From contig JAUSMR010000071.1 of the NCBI GenBank assembly GCA_030645955.1, forward strand, positions 1-43,168: a stretch of 43,168 nt of DNA. The letters run 5' to 3'. The notes beneath the pieces were generated by a model that saw only the letters and a program-made list of their open reading frames with translations, was not told where the DNA came from and did not search any database. Positions 18,717-26,604 of the stretch are shown here, one piece after another (positions within the stretch are counted from its first letter, which is position 1; each line of letters starts with the position of its first letter). The position numbers and the translations under genes were made by a program. This DNA is from Gallionella sp. (GTDB taxonomy: Bacteria; Pseudomonadota; Gammaproteobacteria; Burkholderiales; Gallionellaceae).

Positions 18717-20003
18717 TCAACGTTTCTCCACCGGCATATAATCGCGCCTGGTCGCGCCTCGGTACAACTGGCGCGGACGCCCGATCTTGTGTTCGGCATC
18801 GGCGATCATCTCGTTCCATTGCGAAATCCAGCCCACGGTGCGCGCCACCGCGAAGATCACCGTGAACATGTTGACCGGGATGCCCAGCGCGCGCAAGACA
18901 ATGCCGGAGTAGAAATCCACGTTCGGGTATAGCTTGTGGTCGATGAAATACTGATCACTCAAGGCAACGCGCTCCAACTCCATCGCCAGCTCGAATAGCT
19001 TGTGGTTCTCCAGCTTGAGCTCCTTGAGCACCTCGTAACAGGTCTGGCGCATCACCGCGGCTCGCGGGTCCATGTTCTTGTAAACGCGGTGGCCGAAACC
19101 CATCAGGCGGTATTTCTTGTCCTTCACGCCCTGCACGTATTCTTTCACGCGCGATATGTCGCCGATCTCTTCCAGCATCTTCAGTGCGGCCTCGTTCGCC
19201 CCGCCGTGCGCCGGCCCCCACAGCGCGGCGATGCCGGAAGCGATGCAGGCGAAAGGATTCGCACCGCTGGATCCGGCGAGGCGCACGGTCGAAGTCGAGG
19301 CATTCTGCTCGTGGTCGGCATGCAGGATCAATATGCGATCCAGCGCGCGCACCAGTACCGGGTTCGGCTCGTATTCCTCGGCCGGGGTGGCGAACATCAT
19401 GTACATGAAGTTTTCCGCGTAACTGAATTTGTTCTTCGGATACATGAATGGAGCGCCGATGTGGTATTTGTGCGCCATCGCGGCGATGGTCGGCACTTTC
19501 GCCAGCATGCGCATTGCCGACAGTTCGCGGTGCGCCGGATTTTCGATGTCCAGCGAGTCGTGATAGAAAGCCGACAGCGCGCCCACCACGCCGACCATCA
19601 CCGCCATCGGATGGGCATCACGGCGGAAACCGTGGAAGAAGCGCGCGAGCTGTTCGTGCACCATGGTGTGCCGCGTCATCCTTTTGGCAAAAGCGGCATA
19701 CTGTTCGGCATTGGGCAATTCGCCATTCAGCAGCAGATAGCTCACTTCCAGAAAATCTGATTGGGCGGCCAGTTGCTCGATGGGATAGCCACGGTAGTAA
19801 AGCAGCCCGGCATCTCCATCGATGAAGGTGATATTGGATGTGCAACTGGAGGTTGAAAAGAACGCTGGGTCGTAGGTGAACAAACCCAGCTTGCCCAGGG
19901 CGCGGATGTCGATCACATCCGGTCCCAGCGTGCCGGACAGGATAGGCAATTCGATACGACGGCCATCATCCAGAGTCAAAGTTGCAACGCGTTTATTTCC
20001 CAT
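18717..20003 (-). CDS. gltA: Type II citrate synthase
   Basis: GltA condenses acetyl-CoA and oxaloacetate to citrate, the entry step of the TCA cycle. The 428 residues match the NADH-sensitive hexameric type. The three catalytic residues are visible: His266 in [12 protein letters not shown], His305 in [14 protein letters not shown] and Asp363 in NVDFYSG. AGGAGGAAATAATT before the ATG is a strong ribosome site. The gene is 29 bases after sdhE and 17 before sucA on the same strand, so it belongs to the operon. Confidence 0.97.
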   Translation of the reverse strand: MGNKRVATLTLDDGRRIELPILSGTLGPDVIDIRALGKLGLFTYDPAFFSTSSCTSNITFIDGDAGLLYYRGYPIEQLAAQSDFLEVSYLLLNGELPNAEQYAAFAKRMTRHTMVHEQLARFFHGFRRDAHPMAVMVGVVGALSAFYHDSLDIENPAHRELSAMRMLAKVPTIAAMAHKYHIGAPFMYPKNKFSYAENFMYMMFATPAEEYEPNPVLVRALDRILILHADHEQNASTSTVRLAGSSGANPFACIASGIAALWGPAHGGANEAALKMLEEIGDISRVKEYVQGVKDKKYRLMGFGHRVYKNMDPRAAVMRQTCYEVLKELKLENHKLFELAMELERVALSDQYFIDHKLYPNVDFYSGIVLRALGIPVNMFTVIFAVARTVGWISQWNEMIADAEHKIGRPRQLYRGATRRDYMPVEKR

Positions 20004-20032
20004 AATTATTTCCTCCTCGCATTATGCGGCTA

Positions 20033-20260
20033 TTAGACTGCCCTGATCTTTTCAAGCAGCGCCTGTTGTTCGCCCGGCTCCGCCTCCCGCCTGCCCGAAA
20101 TCATATCCCAGAGCGGGTTGTCGGGCATGTCCAGCAACACCTCAAATGCCTGCCGCCCGGCATCGTCAAGCTGCGCGTAATCCGCCTCGATAAAACGACC
20201 CAGCACGATATCCAGCTCCAGCAAGCCGCGCCTCGCACGCCAGCGCACCCGTTGCAACAT
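20033..20260 (-). CDS. sdhE: FAD assembly factor SdhE
   Basis: SdhE is a small helical protein that promotes covalent attachment of FAD to SdhA. The conserved RGLLELD (RGxxE motif) is near the N-terminus and LLDMPDNPLWDMISG follows, both typical. Starting at 20260 (MLQRVRWRARRG) gives 75 residues, close to the usual size. This start lacks a clear ribosome site. The frame also stays open to an ATG at 20365 that overlaps the sdhB stop (ATGA), which would add 35 residues encoded by a purine-rich repeat. Which start is used cannot be decided by eye. Confidence 0.88.
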   Translation of the reverse strand: MLQRVRWRARRGLLELDIVLGRFIEADYAQLDDAGRQAFEVLLDMPDNPLWDMISGRREAEPGEQQALLEKIRAV

Positions 20261-20361
20261 TGCAGGATCGGGGATTGGGGATTGGGGATCGAGCTTGCCG
20301 CCCTCCCCGTTTTGCTCGCTCCTTGCTCCTCGATCCTCAATCCTCACTGGTTCCTCGTTCC
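20261..20361. repeat. Purine-rich low-complexity spacer between sdhB and sdhE
   Basis: A stretch of about 100 bases contains GGGGATTGGGGATTGGGGAT on the plus strand and GAGGAACGAGGAACC on the other. It resembles short dispersed repeats and separates two genes that usually nearly touch. It is open in the sdhE frame. Confidence 0.5.
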
Positions 20362-21057
20362 TCATACCAAACGCTTGACCATCATATCCTTAATATTGCC
20401 TATCGCTTCGGTCGGATTCAACTCCTTCGGGCACACATCCACGCAATTCATGATGGTATGGCAGCGGAACAAGCGGTACGGGTCTTCCAGATCGTCGAGG
20501 CGCTCGCTGGTCGCCTGATCGCGCGTGTCGGCGAGGAAGCGGTACGCCTGCAACAATCCGGCCGGCCCGACGAACTTGTCCGGGTTCCACCAGAACGAGG
20601 GGCACGCCGTGGTACAGCATCCGCACAGGATGCACTCATACAGGCCATTCAGATGCGCGCGCTGCTCGGGCGATTGCAGCCGCTCGGTTTCCGGCGGCGG
20701 ATCGTTGTTGATCAGGTAGGGCTTGATCGAATGGTATTGCTTGAAGAACTGCGTCATATCCACGATCAGGTCGCGTATCACCGGCAGGCCGGGCAACGGG
20801 CGCAATACCACCGGCTCCTTCAGCGACGATAACGGCGTAACACAGGCCAGGCCGTTGCGCCCGTTGATGTTCATCGCATCCGAGCCGCACACCCCTTCCC
20901 GGCAAGACTTGCGCACCGACAGGCTGTCGTCCTGTTCCTTCAACAGCAGGATGGCATCCAGCAACATCTTGCCGTTCGCCTCGATATCCAGATCGTAGTC
21001 CTGCATATACGGCGCAGTATCGGTTTCCGGGTTGTAGCGGTAGATTCTAAATTTCAT
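20362..21057 (-). CDS. sdhB: Succinate dehydrogenase iron-sulfur subunit
   Basis: SdhB carries electrons from FAD in SdhA to ubiquinone through three iron-sulfur clusters. The 231 residues match the family. The [2Fe-2S] ligands are Cys52, Cys57, Asp60 and Cys72 (SCREGVCGSD and GLACVTP). The [4Fe-4S] and [3Fe-4S] ligands lie in ECILCGCCTTACP (142-152) and CHTIMNCVDVCPK (199-209). The Asp in place of one Cys is normal in this family. AAAGGTAAC precedes the ATG. A transposase gene separates it from sdhA. Confidence 0.97.
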   Translation of the reverse strand: MKFRIYRYNPETDTAPYMQDYDLDIEANGKMLLDAILLLKEQDDSLSVRKSCREGVCGSDAMNINGRNGLACVTPLSSLKEPVVLRPLPGLPVIRDLIVDMTQFFKQYHSIKPYLINNDPPPETERLQSPEQRAHLNGLYECILCGCCTTACPSFWWNPDKFVGPAGLLQAYRFLADTRDQATSERLDDLEDPYRLFRCHTIMNCVDVCPKELNPTEAIGNIKDMMVKRLV

Positions 21058-21073
21058 AATGTTGTTACCTTTT

Positions 21074-21145
21074 GGAGCGCGGGCATCTTGCCCGCCAATT
21101 TAAAGCATCATGCATAACATCATGCGGGCAAGATGCCCGCGCTCC
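21074..21145. repeat. REP palindrome pair downstream of the RAYT
   Basis: GGAGCGCGGGCATCTTGCCC at 21074 is repeated in inverted orientation ending GATGCCCGCGCTCC at 21145, with about 28 bases between. It has the layout of a REPIN. The C-terminus of the transposase (SAGILPA) is encoded by the right arm. Confidence 0.85.
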
Positions 21146-21752
21146 GGCTCGAACTCGAATGCCGCCAAGCCCTTTCATCATTCACCAGTCCGGCCTTGAC
21201 CGGGTTGCCATGTATGTATTCGATCACGGCAGCCAAATGAAGATCATCGCGAATGAATCGATCAAAATAATCCGCCATCCAAACCTCCCCGTTTCGCTCA
21301 AGATGCCGATTGATAGCATTGGCAGTGTATGACTTCCAGCTATGCAGGATAACTGACAGAGGCCAATTTTCGCGAGTCTCTATCAATACATGGAGATGGT
21401 TGTGCATGACACACCACGCCAGCAAAAGATAACGTTGCCCATCAAAGTGTAACAACGCATTTTCGACGACATCGGCGATTTCAGGCAGACGCAGGCAACA
21501 GTCACCATAACCCGCATCGAGCAGCGCTTCAATTCTACTGTGTTGATTATCGCTGTCCTGGCGCAGGCCTTCCAGCGCATCGGCAGGTAATGAATCTGCC
21601 AGGCGAAAGGTTATAAACTGGAGCAAACCGGGTACATCGCAGTGCGGCAAGTAACCACGGCTATGCCAGTATTTAGCCGGAGCGCGGGCATCCTGCCCGC
21701 ATTCGGGCAGGATGCCCGCGCTCCCACGACTCGCCCCCAAAACCTTCTCCAT
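21120..21752 (-). CDS. REP-associated tyrosine transposase (RAYT, Y1/HUH family)
   Basis: RAYTs are single-strand transposases of the IS200/IS605-like Y1 class, thought to mobilise REP palindromes. The HUH-type motif is VMHNHLHVLIE and the helix with the catalytic Tyr is AAVIEYIHGNPVKAGLV. The opening YWHSRGYLPHCDVPG and LLQFITFRLADSLP are typical of one RAYT group. It has 210 residues. The ATG at 21752 is one base after the sdhA stop, so it may be translated with the operon. The first 25 residues and the last 8 are encoded by the flanking palindromes (AGILPECGQDARAP). Whether it is still active is unknown; the core looks intact. Confidence 0.88.
   Translation of the reverse strand: MEKVLGASRGSAGILPECGQDARAPAKYWHSRGYLPHCDVPGLLQFITFRLADSLPADALEGLRQDSDNQHSRIEALLDAGYGDCCLRLPEIADVVENALLHFDGQRYLLLAWCVMHNHLHVLIETRENWPLSVILHSWKSYTANAINRHLERNGEVWMADYFDRFIRDDLHLAAVIEYIHGNPVKAGLVNDERAWRHSSSSRSAGILPA
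21679..21724. repeat. REP palindrome upstream of the RAYT core
   Basis: GGAGCGCGGGCATCCTGCCC pairs with the inverted copy ending GATGCCCGCGCTCC at 21724, with almost no loop. It is translated as part of the RAYT N-terminus. Confidence 0.85.
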
Positions 21753-21753
21753 T

Positions 21754-23517
21754 TCAATACACCCGCGCCTTGAGCGGGAACGATTCCACGGTCAGCGGCT
21801 TCAGGCGCACCGGTTTGTAATCGAGCCTTTGTCCTTCGCGGAAATACAGGCTGTGCTTGAGCCAGTTCACATCGTCGCGCTGCGGAAAGTCATCGCGCGC
21901 ATGGGCGCCGCGGCTTTCCGTGCGCGCTGCGGCTGCAACCATGGTCGCCTGCGCGACCTCGATCAGGTTATCCAGTTCCAGCGCCTCGATGCGTGCGGTG
22001 TTGAACACCTTGCTCTTGTCCTGGATGCCCGTGCTGGCGACACGCTCGGCGATCTGCCTGATCTGCTCCACGCCTTCCGCCAGCAAACCGGGAAAGCGGA
22101 ACACGCCGCAATGCTTCTGCATGGCCTTGCGCATCGCATCGCCGACTTCGGCAACGCTTTCCCCTTTAGTCTGAGACTCCAGCCGCGCCAGCCGCGCCAG
22201 CGAATGATCGGCGGAACCGGCAGGTAAGCGCTTGGTGCGCGGATGATTTTTCAGGTCTTCAATAATCTGCCTGCCCGCCTCGCGCCCGAACACCAGCAAA
22301 TCCAGCAGGGAATTACATCCCAGCCGATTCGCGCCATGCACCGACACGCAAGCGCATTCGCCCACCGCATACAGCCCATGCACCACTTCATCGGGGCCGG
22401 TCTTGTAGGGCGCGACGACCTGGCCGTGGTAGTTGGTCGGAATGCCACCCATCATGTAGTGCGCAGTCGGCACGACCGGGATCGGATCTTTAGCCGGATC
22501 GACATGCGCGAATTTCAGCGCGATTTCACGGATACCGGGCAGACGCTGCCGGATCACGTCATCACCGAGATGATCCAGCTTGAGCAGCATGTGATCGCCG
22601 TTCGGGCCGCAACCGCGCCCTTCGTTGATCTCCACGGTGATGGCACGCGACACCACATCGCGGCTGGCCAGGTCTTTCGCGTTGGGTGCATATTTCGGCA
22701 TGAAGCGCTCGCCGTTCTTGTTCACCAGATAACCGCCCTCGCCGCGCACCCCTTCGGAAATCAGCACGCCCGCGCCATATACGCCGGTGGGATGAAATTG
22801 AAAGAACTCCATGTCTTCCAGCGGAATCCCGGCGCGCGACGCCATTCCGAGCCCATCGCCGGTGTTGATGTAGGCATTGGTGCTGGATTGAAAAATTCTT
22901 CCCGCACCGCCGGTGGCGAACAGCGTGGCGCGCGCCTGAAATATCATCACCTCGCCGGTTTCGATTTCCATCGCAGTCACGCCAAGCACATCGCCGTCTG
23001 CATCGCGTATCAGGTCCAGTGCCATCCACTCGATGAAAAAATGCGTGTTGGCTTTCACATTCTGCTGGTACAGCGTGTGCAGCAATGCATGGCCGGTGCG
23101 ATCGGCCGCCGCACAGGCGCGCTGCACCGGAGTCTTGCCGTAGTCCTGCATATGCCCGCCGAACGGGCGCTGATATATCTTGCCGCTGCCAAGACGGTCG
23201 AACGGCATGCCGAAGTGCTCCAGTTCATAAACCACTTCCGGCGCGGCGCGGCACATGAATTCGATGGCATCCTGGTCGCCCAGATAATCCGAGCCTTTCA
23301 CCGTGTCGTACATGTGCCAGTGCCAGTTGTCCTCGGTTACATTACCCAGCGAGGCGGCGATACCGCCCTGCGCCGCGACGGTATGCGAACGGGTCGGGAA
23401 CACCTTGGACAACACCGCTACTTTCAGCCCGGCTTGCGCCAATTGCAGCGCCGCGCGCATACCGGCCCCCCCCGCGCCGACCACCACCACATCGAAAGTT
23501 CGTTTTGCAACTGACAT
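21754..23517 (-). CDS. sdhA: Succinate dehydrogenase flavoprotein subunit
   Basis: SdhA oxidises succinate to fumarate with covalently bound FAD. The 587 residues match the family. FAD binding shows as [14 protein letters not shown] (10-24) and the covalent His is His45 in [53 protein letters not shown] and the C-terminal [14 protein letters not shown] are all in place. The start at 23517 has GAGGTATCCTG upstream. A frame open to 23649 runs through a repeat and is rejected. Confidence 0.97.
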   Translation of the reverse strand: MSVAKRTFDVVVVGAGGAGMRAALQLAQAGLKVAVLSKVFPTRSHTVAAQGGIAASLGNVTEDNWHWHMYDTVKGSDYLGDQDAIEFMCRAAPEVVYELEHFGMPFDRLGSGKIYQRPFGGHMQDYGKTPVQRACAAADRTGHALLHTLYQQNVKANTHFFIEWMALDLIRDADGDVLGVTAMEIETGEVMIFQARATLFATGGAGRIFQSSTNAYINTGDGLGMASRAGIPLEDMEFFQFHPTGVYGAGVLISEGVRGEGGYLVNKNGERFMPKYAPNAKDLASRDVVSRAITVEINEGRGCGPNGDHMLLKLDHLGDDVIRQRLPGIREIALKFAHVDPAKDPIPVVPTAHYMMGGIPTNYHGQVVAPYKTGPDEVVHGLYAVGECACVSVHGANRLGCNSLLDLLVFGREAGRQIIEDLKNHPRTKRLPAGSADHSLARLARLESQTKGESVAEVGDAMRKAMQKHCGVFRFPGLLAEGVEQIRQIAERVASTGIQDKSKVFNTARIEALELDNLIEVAQATMVAAAARTESRGAHARDDFPQRDDVNWLKHSLYFREGQRLDYKPVRLKPLTVESFPLKARVY

Positions 23518-23524
23518 CAGGATA

Positions 23525-23760
23525 CCTCGAGAAATTTGTTTTTCGGGATGGCAGGCCGGACACGGCGATGCGAAGCATTTGGGGCGGGCAGGCCTGCTGC
23601 TCCGTGCTCCCGCGCCAGAGGGCTGCGCCCCACCGTGTCGCACGGGCACCGCAAGGAGCCACGCAGCGAATGACGAGACAACACGCCGCCTAGCGGCTTG
23701 TTGCGGCGTAGACTAACCTTCAGGTTATGTTGCAGCCACATATCGCATTGATAGACAAGG
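23525..23760. repeat. Dispersed repeat between sdhD and sdhA
   Basis: This 300-base gap between sdhD and sdhA holds no credible gene. It contains GGGGCGGGCAGGCCTGCTGC, a CGCGCCAGAGGGCTGCGCCC stretch, and ACTAACCTTCAGGTTATGT shared with 11708-11730 in the left inverted repeat. Open frames through it produce arginine/proline-rich peptides of the kind made by non-coding GC-rich repeats. Confidence 0.6.
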
Positions 23761-23818
23761 AATGAGCGAGCACGCGACGCCGCGATTCGCTCGACAAACA
23801 GATTTATCGAGGTATCCA

Positions 23819-24166
23819 TTAGATTCCCCACAGAATTTGTACCGACCATATCGCATAAAGCAGCGAAACCAGAATCACCAGCACATGAATGACCAGACGC
23901 ACTCCGGCCGGTTTTACGTAATCCATCACGATGTCGCGGATGCCAAGCCAGGCATGGTAGAACAGGCACAGCAGGAACAGCAGCGTGAACGTGCGCACCG
24001 GCAGGCTGGAGAACAACCCCGTCCATACATCGTAATCCAGGCGCGGCTGCATCAACAGGTAAACAGCCACGGACAGGATATACACCGCCATCACCACCGC
24101 GCTGATACGCTGAATCAGCCAATCGCGCAGCCCATAGTGCGCACCGACGACAACGCGGTTTACCAT
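23819..24166 (-). CDS. sdhD: Succinate dehydrogenase membrane anchor subunit SdhD
   Basis: SdhD is one of two membrane subunits that bind heme b and ubiquinone. The 115 residues contain three hydrophobic segments at about 20-40, 55-75 and 90-112. The motif HYGLRDWLIQRISAV fits the family N-terminus, and the segment FYHAWLGIRDIVMDYV carries the likely heme-ligand His and the quinone-site Asp-Tyr. The ATG at 24166 overlaps the sdhC stop (ATGGTAA), which decides the start. Confidence 0.92.
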   Translation of the reverse strand: MVNRVVVGAHYGLRDWLIQRISAVVMAVYILSVAVYLLMQPRLDYDVWTGLFSSLPVRTFTLLFLLCLFYHAWLGIRDIVMDYVKPAGVRLVIHVLVILVSLLYAIWSVQILWGI

Positions 24167-24534
24167 AGCATTACTCCCATCCATACGGTCAATACCATGC
24201 TCACCACCAACACTACTTTGCTGCTGTTGCGCGCCTGCGCCAGCCTGACACCATAATCCAGATCAATCATCAGATAGCGGATGCCCGCGCAAATGTGGTA
24301 CAGGAATGCCCACACCAGGCCAATTAGTATCAGTTTGAGCAGCGGGTGCGCCAGCACGTCCAGCAGTCGAGTATATGTTTCAATGGAGCGCAAACTGTAT
24401 TGCAGCATCAGCAGCAATAACGGCAGCGCAAAAAACAGCAACATGCCACTGATGCGATGGAGTATGGAAACGATACCGGGAAGCGGCAATTTGATTAGAT
24501 GCAGGGCGAGGTGCTTCGGGCGTTTATTATTCAT
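24160..24534 (-). CDS. sdhC: Succinate dehydrogenase cytochrome b556 subunit SdhC
   Basis: SdhC is the other membrane anchor of complex II. Its 124 residues hold three membrane helices and the family marks SILHRISGMLLFF (quinone-site Ser and Arg) and YHICAGIRYLMIDLDYG (heme His). The ATG at 24534 is preferred over a TTG two codons upstream. It is the first gene of the sdhCDAB-sdhE-gltA-sucAB unit, so the promoter should lie in 24535-24664. An inverted repeat CAATGC/GCATTG (24572-24593) is there, but no clear promoter boxes could be assigned. Confidence 0.93.
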   Translation of the reverse strand: MNNKRPKHLALHLIKLPLPGIVSILHRISGMLLFFALPLLLLMLQYSLRSIETYTRLLDVLAHPLLKLILIGLVWAFLYHICAGIRYLMIDLDYGVRLAQARNSSKVVLVVSMVLTVWMGVMLW

Positions 24535-24664
24535 TACCAAATCTGTGCTCAGACAAAAAATTGAAGGCGCAATGCTACACCTTTTGCATTGCCGGAGAAA
24601 ATCAAAAAGGCCTTGACCTCACGCCGGATAGATTCCATGAGGGCCACTGCAGCCAAATTGCACT

Positions 24665-25624
24665 CTAGATGGCAAGCTTGCGGTACGCCTTTTCCAGTTT
24701 CGTTGCGAATGCTTCGCTGTGTAAATTGTTGCACCGCACCATGGTCACCGTCCAATCCCGCCGGTCATAACCGATCAGGTCATTGAACATGAACGCCTCA
24801 CCACGGCTTGCGCCGTCTCCATTACGCCTGATGCCCATGCTGTCCAGGTTTACCTGCTTCTGATCCAGGCGAAGATATTGCTCCGGATTGAGCAGCACGG
24901 CTTCAAAGTCTGCCGTGTAATTGCTCAATTCCAGCGAGCTGATCGTGGACTGCATGCTGCTTAGCAAACCAGCCAGCTTCCCCTCCAGAGCCGGCCGTTC
25001 CAGCGCATTCGCCGTGCGCAAACGGGCCATCAGCATGTCTTTTTCCAGCTGCTGTGCCTTCCTGCCCTGCTTGCGCTCCTCCACCCGCCTTTTCACCTTG
25101 CCCACCAGGCTGTCAAAGAAACCCATCGCAACCCGGTCCCTTGCCTGTTGCTCACTGGGCGCAGGATTCTCCAGCGTATGGCTGGTGAAATAGACCACTT
25201 TTTGCTCCACGTCCCGCTGTATCGTTTGCCCGGACATTTCCATTCCCACCAGGGACTTTTCAAAGCGCCGCATGCCCATCAGAGCGTATAACTCGCCCAT
25301 GGCGGGAAATTCGCGCAGATAATCCTGCAAGGCCAGACTGGAACACAGCGCCTCCGTCACGGAATCGAGGGATGGGAACAGCACATGAACAAATGCATCG
25401 CTGGCGTAGGACTCCCGGTCGACCACCACCGGTCCGGGCACACTGGCCGCAAGGCTGATGGCATACTCCAACGCGTTGGTGACGGGCTTGCGGTAATTTT
25501 CAGGATAGCCCGTTGTCTGCTTGAGTAGCGGCTCAACCCCCAAGACCGCCCGTTCAATGGCGGACAGCAGCTCGGGGCTTTCCTGCTTGCTGCCGCGACC
25601 GAATAAGTGCCCGAATATGCCCAT
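24665..25624 (-). CDS. Uncharacterised cytoplasmic protein
   Basis: This 319-residue protein starts at 25624 (MGIFGHLFGRG) after GGAGACAAAA; the frame open to 25768 is rejected for lack of a ribosome site. No signal peptide or membrane segment is seen. A charged stretch (KVKRRVEERKQGRKAQQLEKD, about residues 177-197, here the longest basic/coiled-coil-like run) divides it into two globular-looking halves. The C-terminal half is predicted mixed alpha/beta with an acidic-to-basic tail. No family was recognised. It ends 131 bases before the sdhC start and points the same way, and is probably a separate unit. Confidence 0.7.
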   Translation of the reverse strand: MGIFGHLFGRGSKQESPELLSAIERAVLGVEPLLKQTTGYPENYRKPVTNALEYAISLAASVPGPVVVDRESYASDAFVHVLFPSLDSVTEALCSSLALQDYLREFPAMGELYALMGMRRFEKSLVGMEMSGQTIQRDVEQKVVYFTSHTLENPAPSEQQARDRVAMGFFDSLVGKVKRRVEERKQGRKAQQLEKDMLMARLRTANALERPALEGKLAGLLSSMQSTISSLELSNYTADFEAVLLNPEQYLRLDQKQVNLDSMGIRRNGDGASRGEAFMFNDLIGYDRRDWTVTMVRCNNLHSEAFATKLEKAYRKLAI

Positions 25625-25671
25625 TTTTTGTCTCCGTCGTACCGGCAATAACCATTCAAACCGGGATAGCT

Positions 25672-25690
25672 TAACAGGGTATTGAAAAAC
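25672..25690. repeat. 19-base sequence shared with the tRNA-Leu promoter region
   Basis: TAACAGGGTATTGAAAAAC is identical at 10265-10283. In both places it lies just upstream of a minus-strand gene; here that is the uncharacterised gene starting at 25624. At the first site it supplies the region before TATAAT; here the matching position reads TATCCC. Confidence 0.7.
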
Positions 25691-25848
25691 GGCGCGAGTC
25701 TGGCGGCTTATACAGCGGCTACCCTGTCCCTGCAACGAAAAACAAGACAGTACCGGCACTGGCAGCATACGGCAAGACTGTTGGTATCCGGCGCTACACC
25801 CGCAGCAGTTAATATTTTCTTGATGAAACTCACTTCAATAATGGATAA

Positions 25849-25889
25849 TTGCATACCAAGTTTGTCGGGTATCCCGACTGGGTATGCAA
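25849..25889 (+). promoter_or_regulatory. Nested inverted repeat upstream of the hemerythrin gene
   Basis: Outer arms TTGCATACC (25849-25857) and GGTATGCAA (25881-25889) enclose inner arms GTCGGG (25864-25869) and CCCGAC (25873-25878) around TAT. It lies 62 bases before the ATG at 25952 and could be an operator or an mRNA structure. It does not match the FNR consensus. Confidence 0.4.
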
Positions 25890-25951
25890 GGCCAGCCCGC
25901 AGCACATTTTGTGCGACATTTATTTTCCACACTATTTATATAAAAACCGAC

Positions 25952-26383
25952 ATGAAAACCATTACTGAATTTATGACCGCCGACCATACGGCCTGTGACG
26001 ACGAGTTCGCGCGCGCAGAGGAAGCCGCCCTTGCCAACAACTGGAGCAAGGCCGAAACTGTTTTTAATAAATTTCGTGATGACATGGCACATCATTTCAA
26101 AATGGAAGAGGAGATACTTTTCCCGACGTTGAAATCTGCCGGCGGCCCTGCCGGCCCGGTGCACGTCATGCTGATGGAACACGCCCAGATAAAAGAACTC
26201 CTCAAACAAATGGCTGAGGCGGTAGCGCAAAAAAACGCGAAAAGTTATGGGGGTCTTTCGGAAACCCTGCTCATCGTGTTGCAGCAGCATAACCACAAGG
26301 AAGAGAACATTCTTTACGGCATGGCGGATGACATTTTGGCAAATGAGCGTGAAGCCCTGATCGAGCGTATGCAGGCCGTTTGA
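25952..26383 (+). CDS. Hemerythrin-like (HHE domain) protein
   Basis: Hemerythrin domains are four-helix bundles with a di-iron centre that bind oxygen or nitric oxide. The 143 residues carry the ligand pattern: His12, His48 and Glu52 (HHFKMEEE), His77 (MEHAQ) and the HNHKEEN segment at 113-119. The start at 25952 gives MKTITEFMTADH; the long open frame upstream to 25682 is non-coding. Genes for DUF2249, an NnrS-like membrane protein and SirB2 follow on the same strand. The first follows the stop by five bases, so it is an operon whose content points to nitric-oxide or redox stress. A role in iron-cluster repair is possible but not shown. Confidence 0.88.
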   Translation: MKTITEFMTADHTACDDEFARAEEAALANNWSKAETVFNKFRDDMAHHFKMEEEILFPTLKSAGGPAGPVHVMLMEHAQIKELLKQMAEAVAQKNAKSYGGLSETLLIVLQQHNHKEENILYGMADDILANEREALIERMQAV

Positions 26384-26388
26384 TCGTT

Positions 26389-26604
26389 ATGCAGGAACTC
26401 GACGTACGCGGATTGCCTCCGCCAGAGCCTTTCGAAAACATCATGCGCACGCTGCAAAATCTTCCCGCTGGAGAAACCCTGCAAGTGCTTATCCACCGCG
26501 AACCCTTCCCGCTCTATGAGGTGTTGCGCAACGCTGGCTACGCATGGCAGACCAACGCGCTTGCGGACGGCAGCTTTAATATCCTGATCTCCCGCGCCGC
26601 ATGA
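26389..26604 (+). CDS. DUF2249 domain protein
   Basis: This 71-residue protein begins QELDVRGLPPPEPFENIM, the DUF2249 opening (LDVR, PPEP), and continues with LIHREPFPLYEVL and an ILISR end. The family is TusA/SirA-like in fold and common beside hemerythrins and denitrification genes. The ATG at 26389 is chosen; a TTG at 26380 that overlaps the hemerythrin stop is the alternative. It overlaps the next gene by 4 bases. The function is unknown. Confidence 0.85.
   Translation: MQELDVRGLPPPEPFENIMRTLQNLPAGETLQVLIHREPFPLYEVLRNAGYAWQTNALADGSFNILISRAA

Larger units (their letters stand above)
21074..21724 (-). mobile_element. RAYT with flanking REP palindromes inserted in the sdh operon
   Basis: Palindromes at 21074-21145 and 21679-21724 bracket the transposase. 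The unit lies between sdhA and sdhB, which are normally a few bases apart. No direct target duplication was recognised. Confidence 0.75.

Noticed and set aside
22243..23514. Long open frame opposite sdhA
   Set aside because: Antisense of a well-conserved gene in GC-rich DNA; no family motif.
23517..24122. Open frame of 201 residues across sdhD and the repeat
   Set aside because: It overlaps sdhD in another frame and continues into an arginine/proline-rich repeat translation with no domain.
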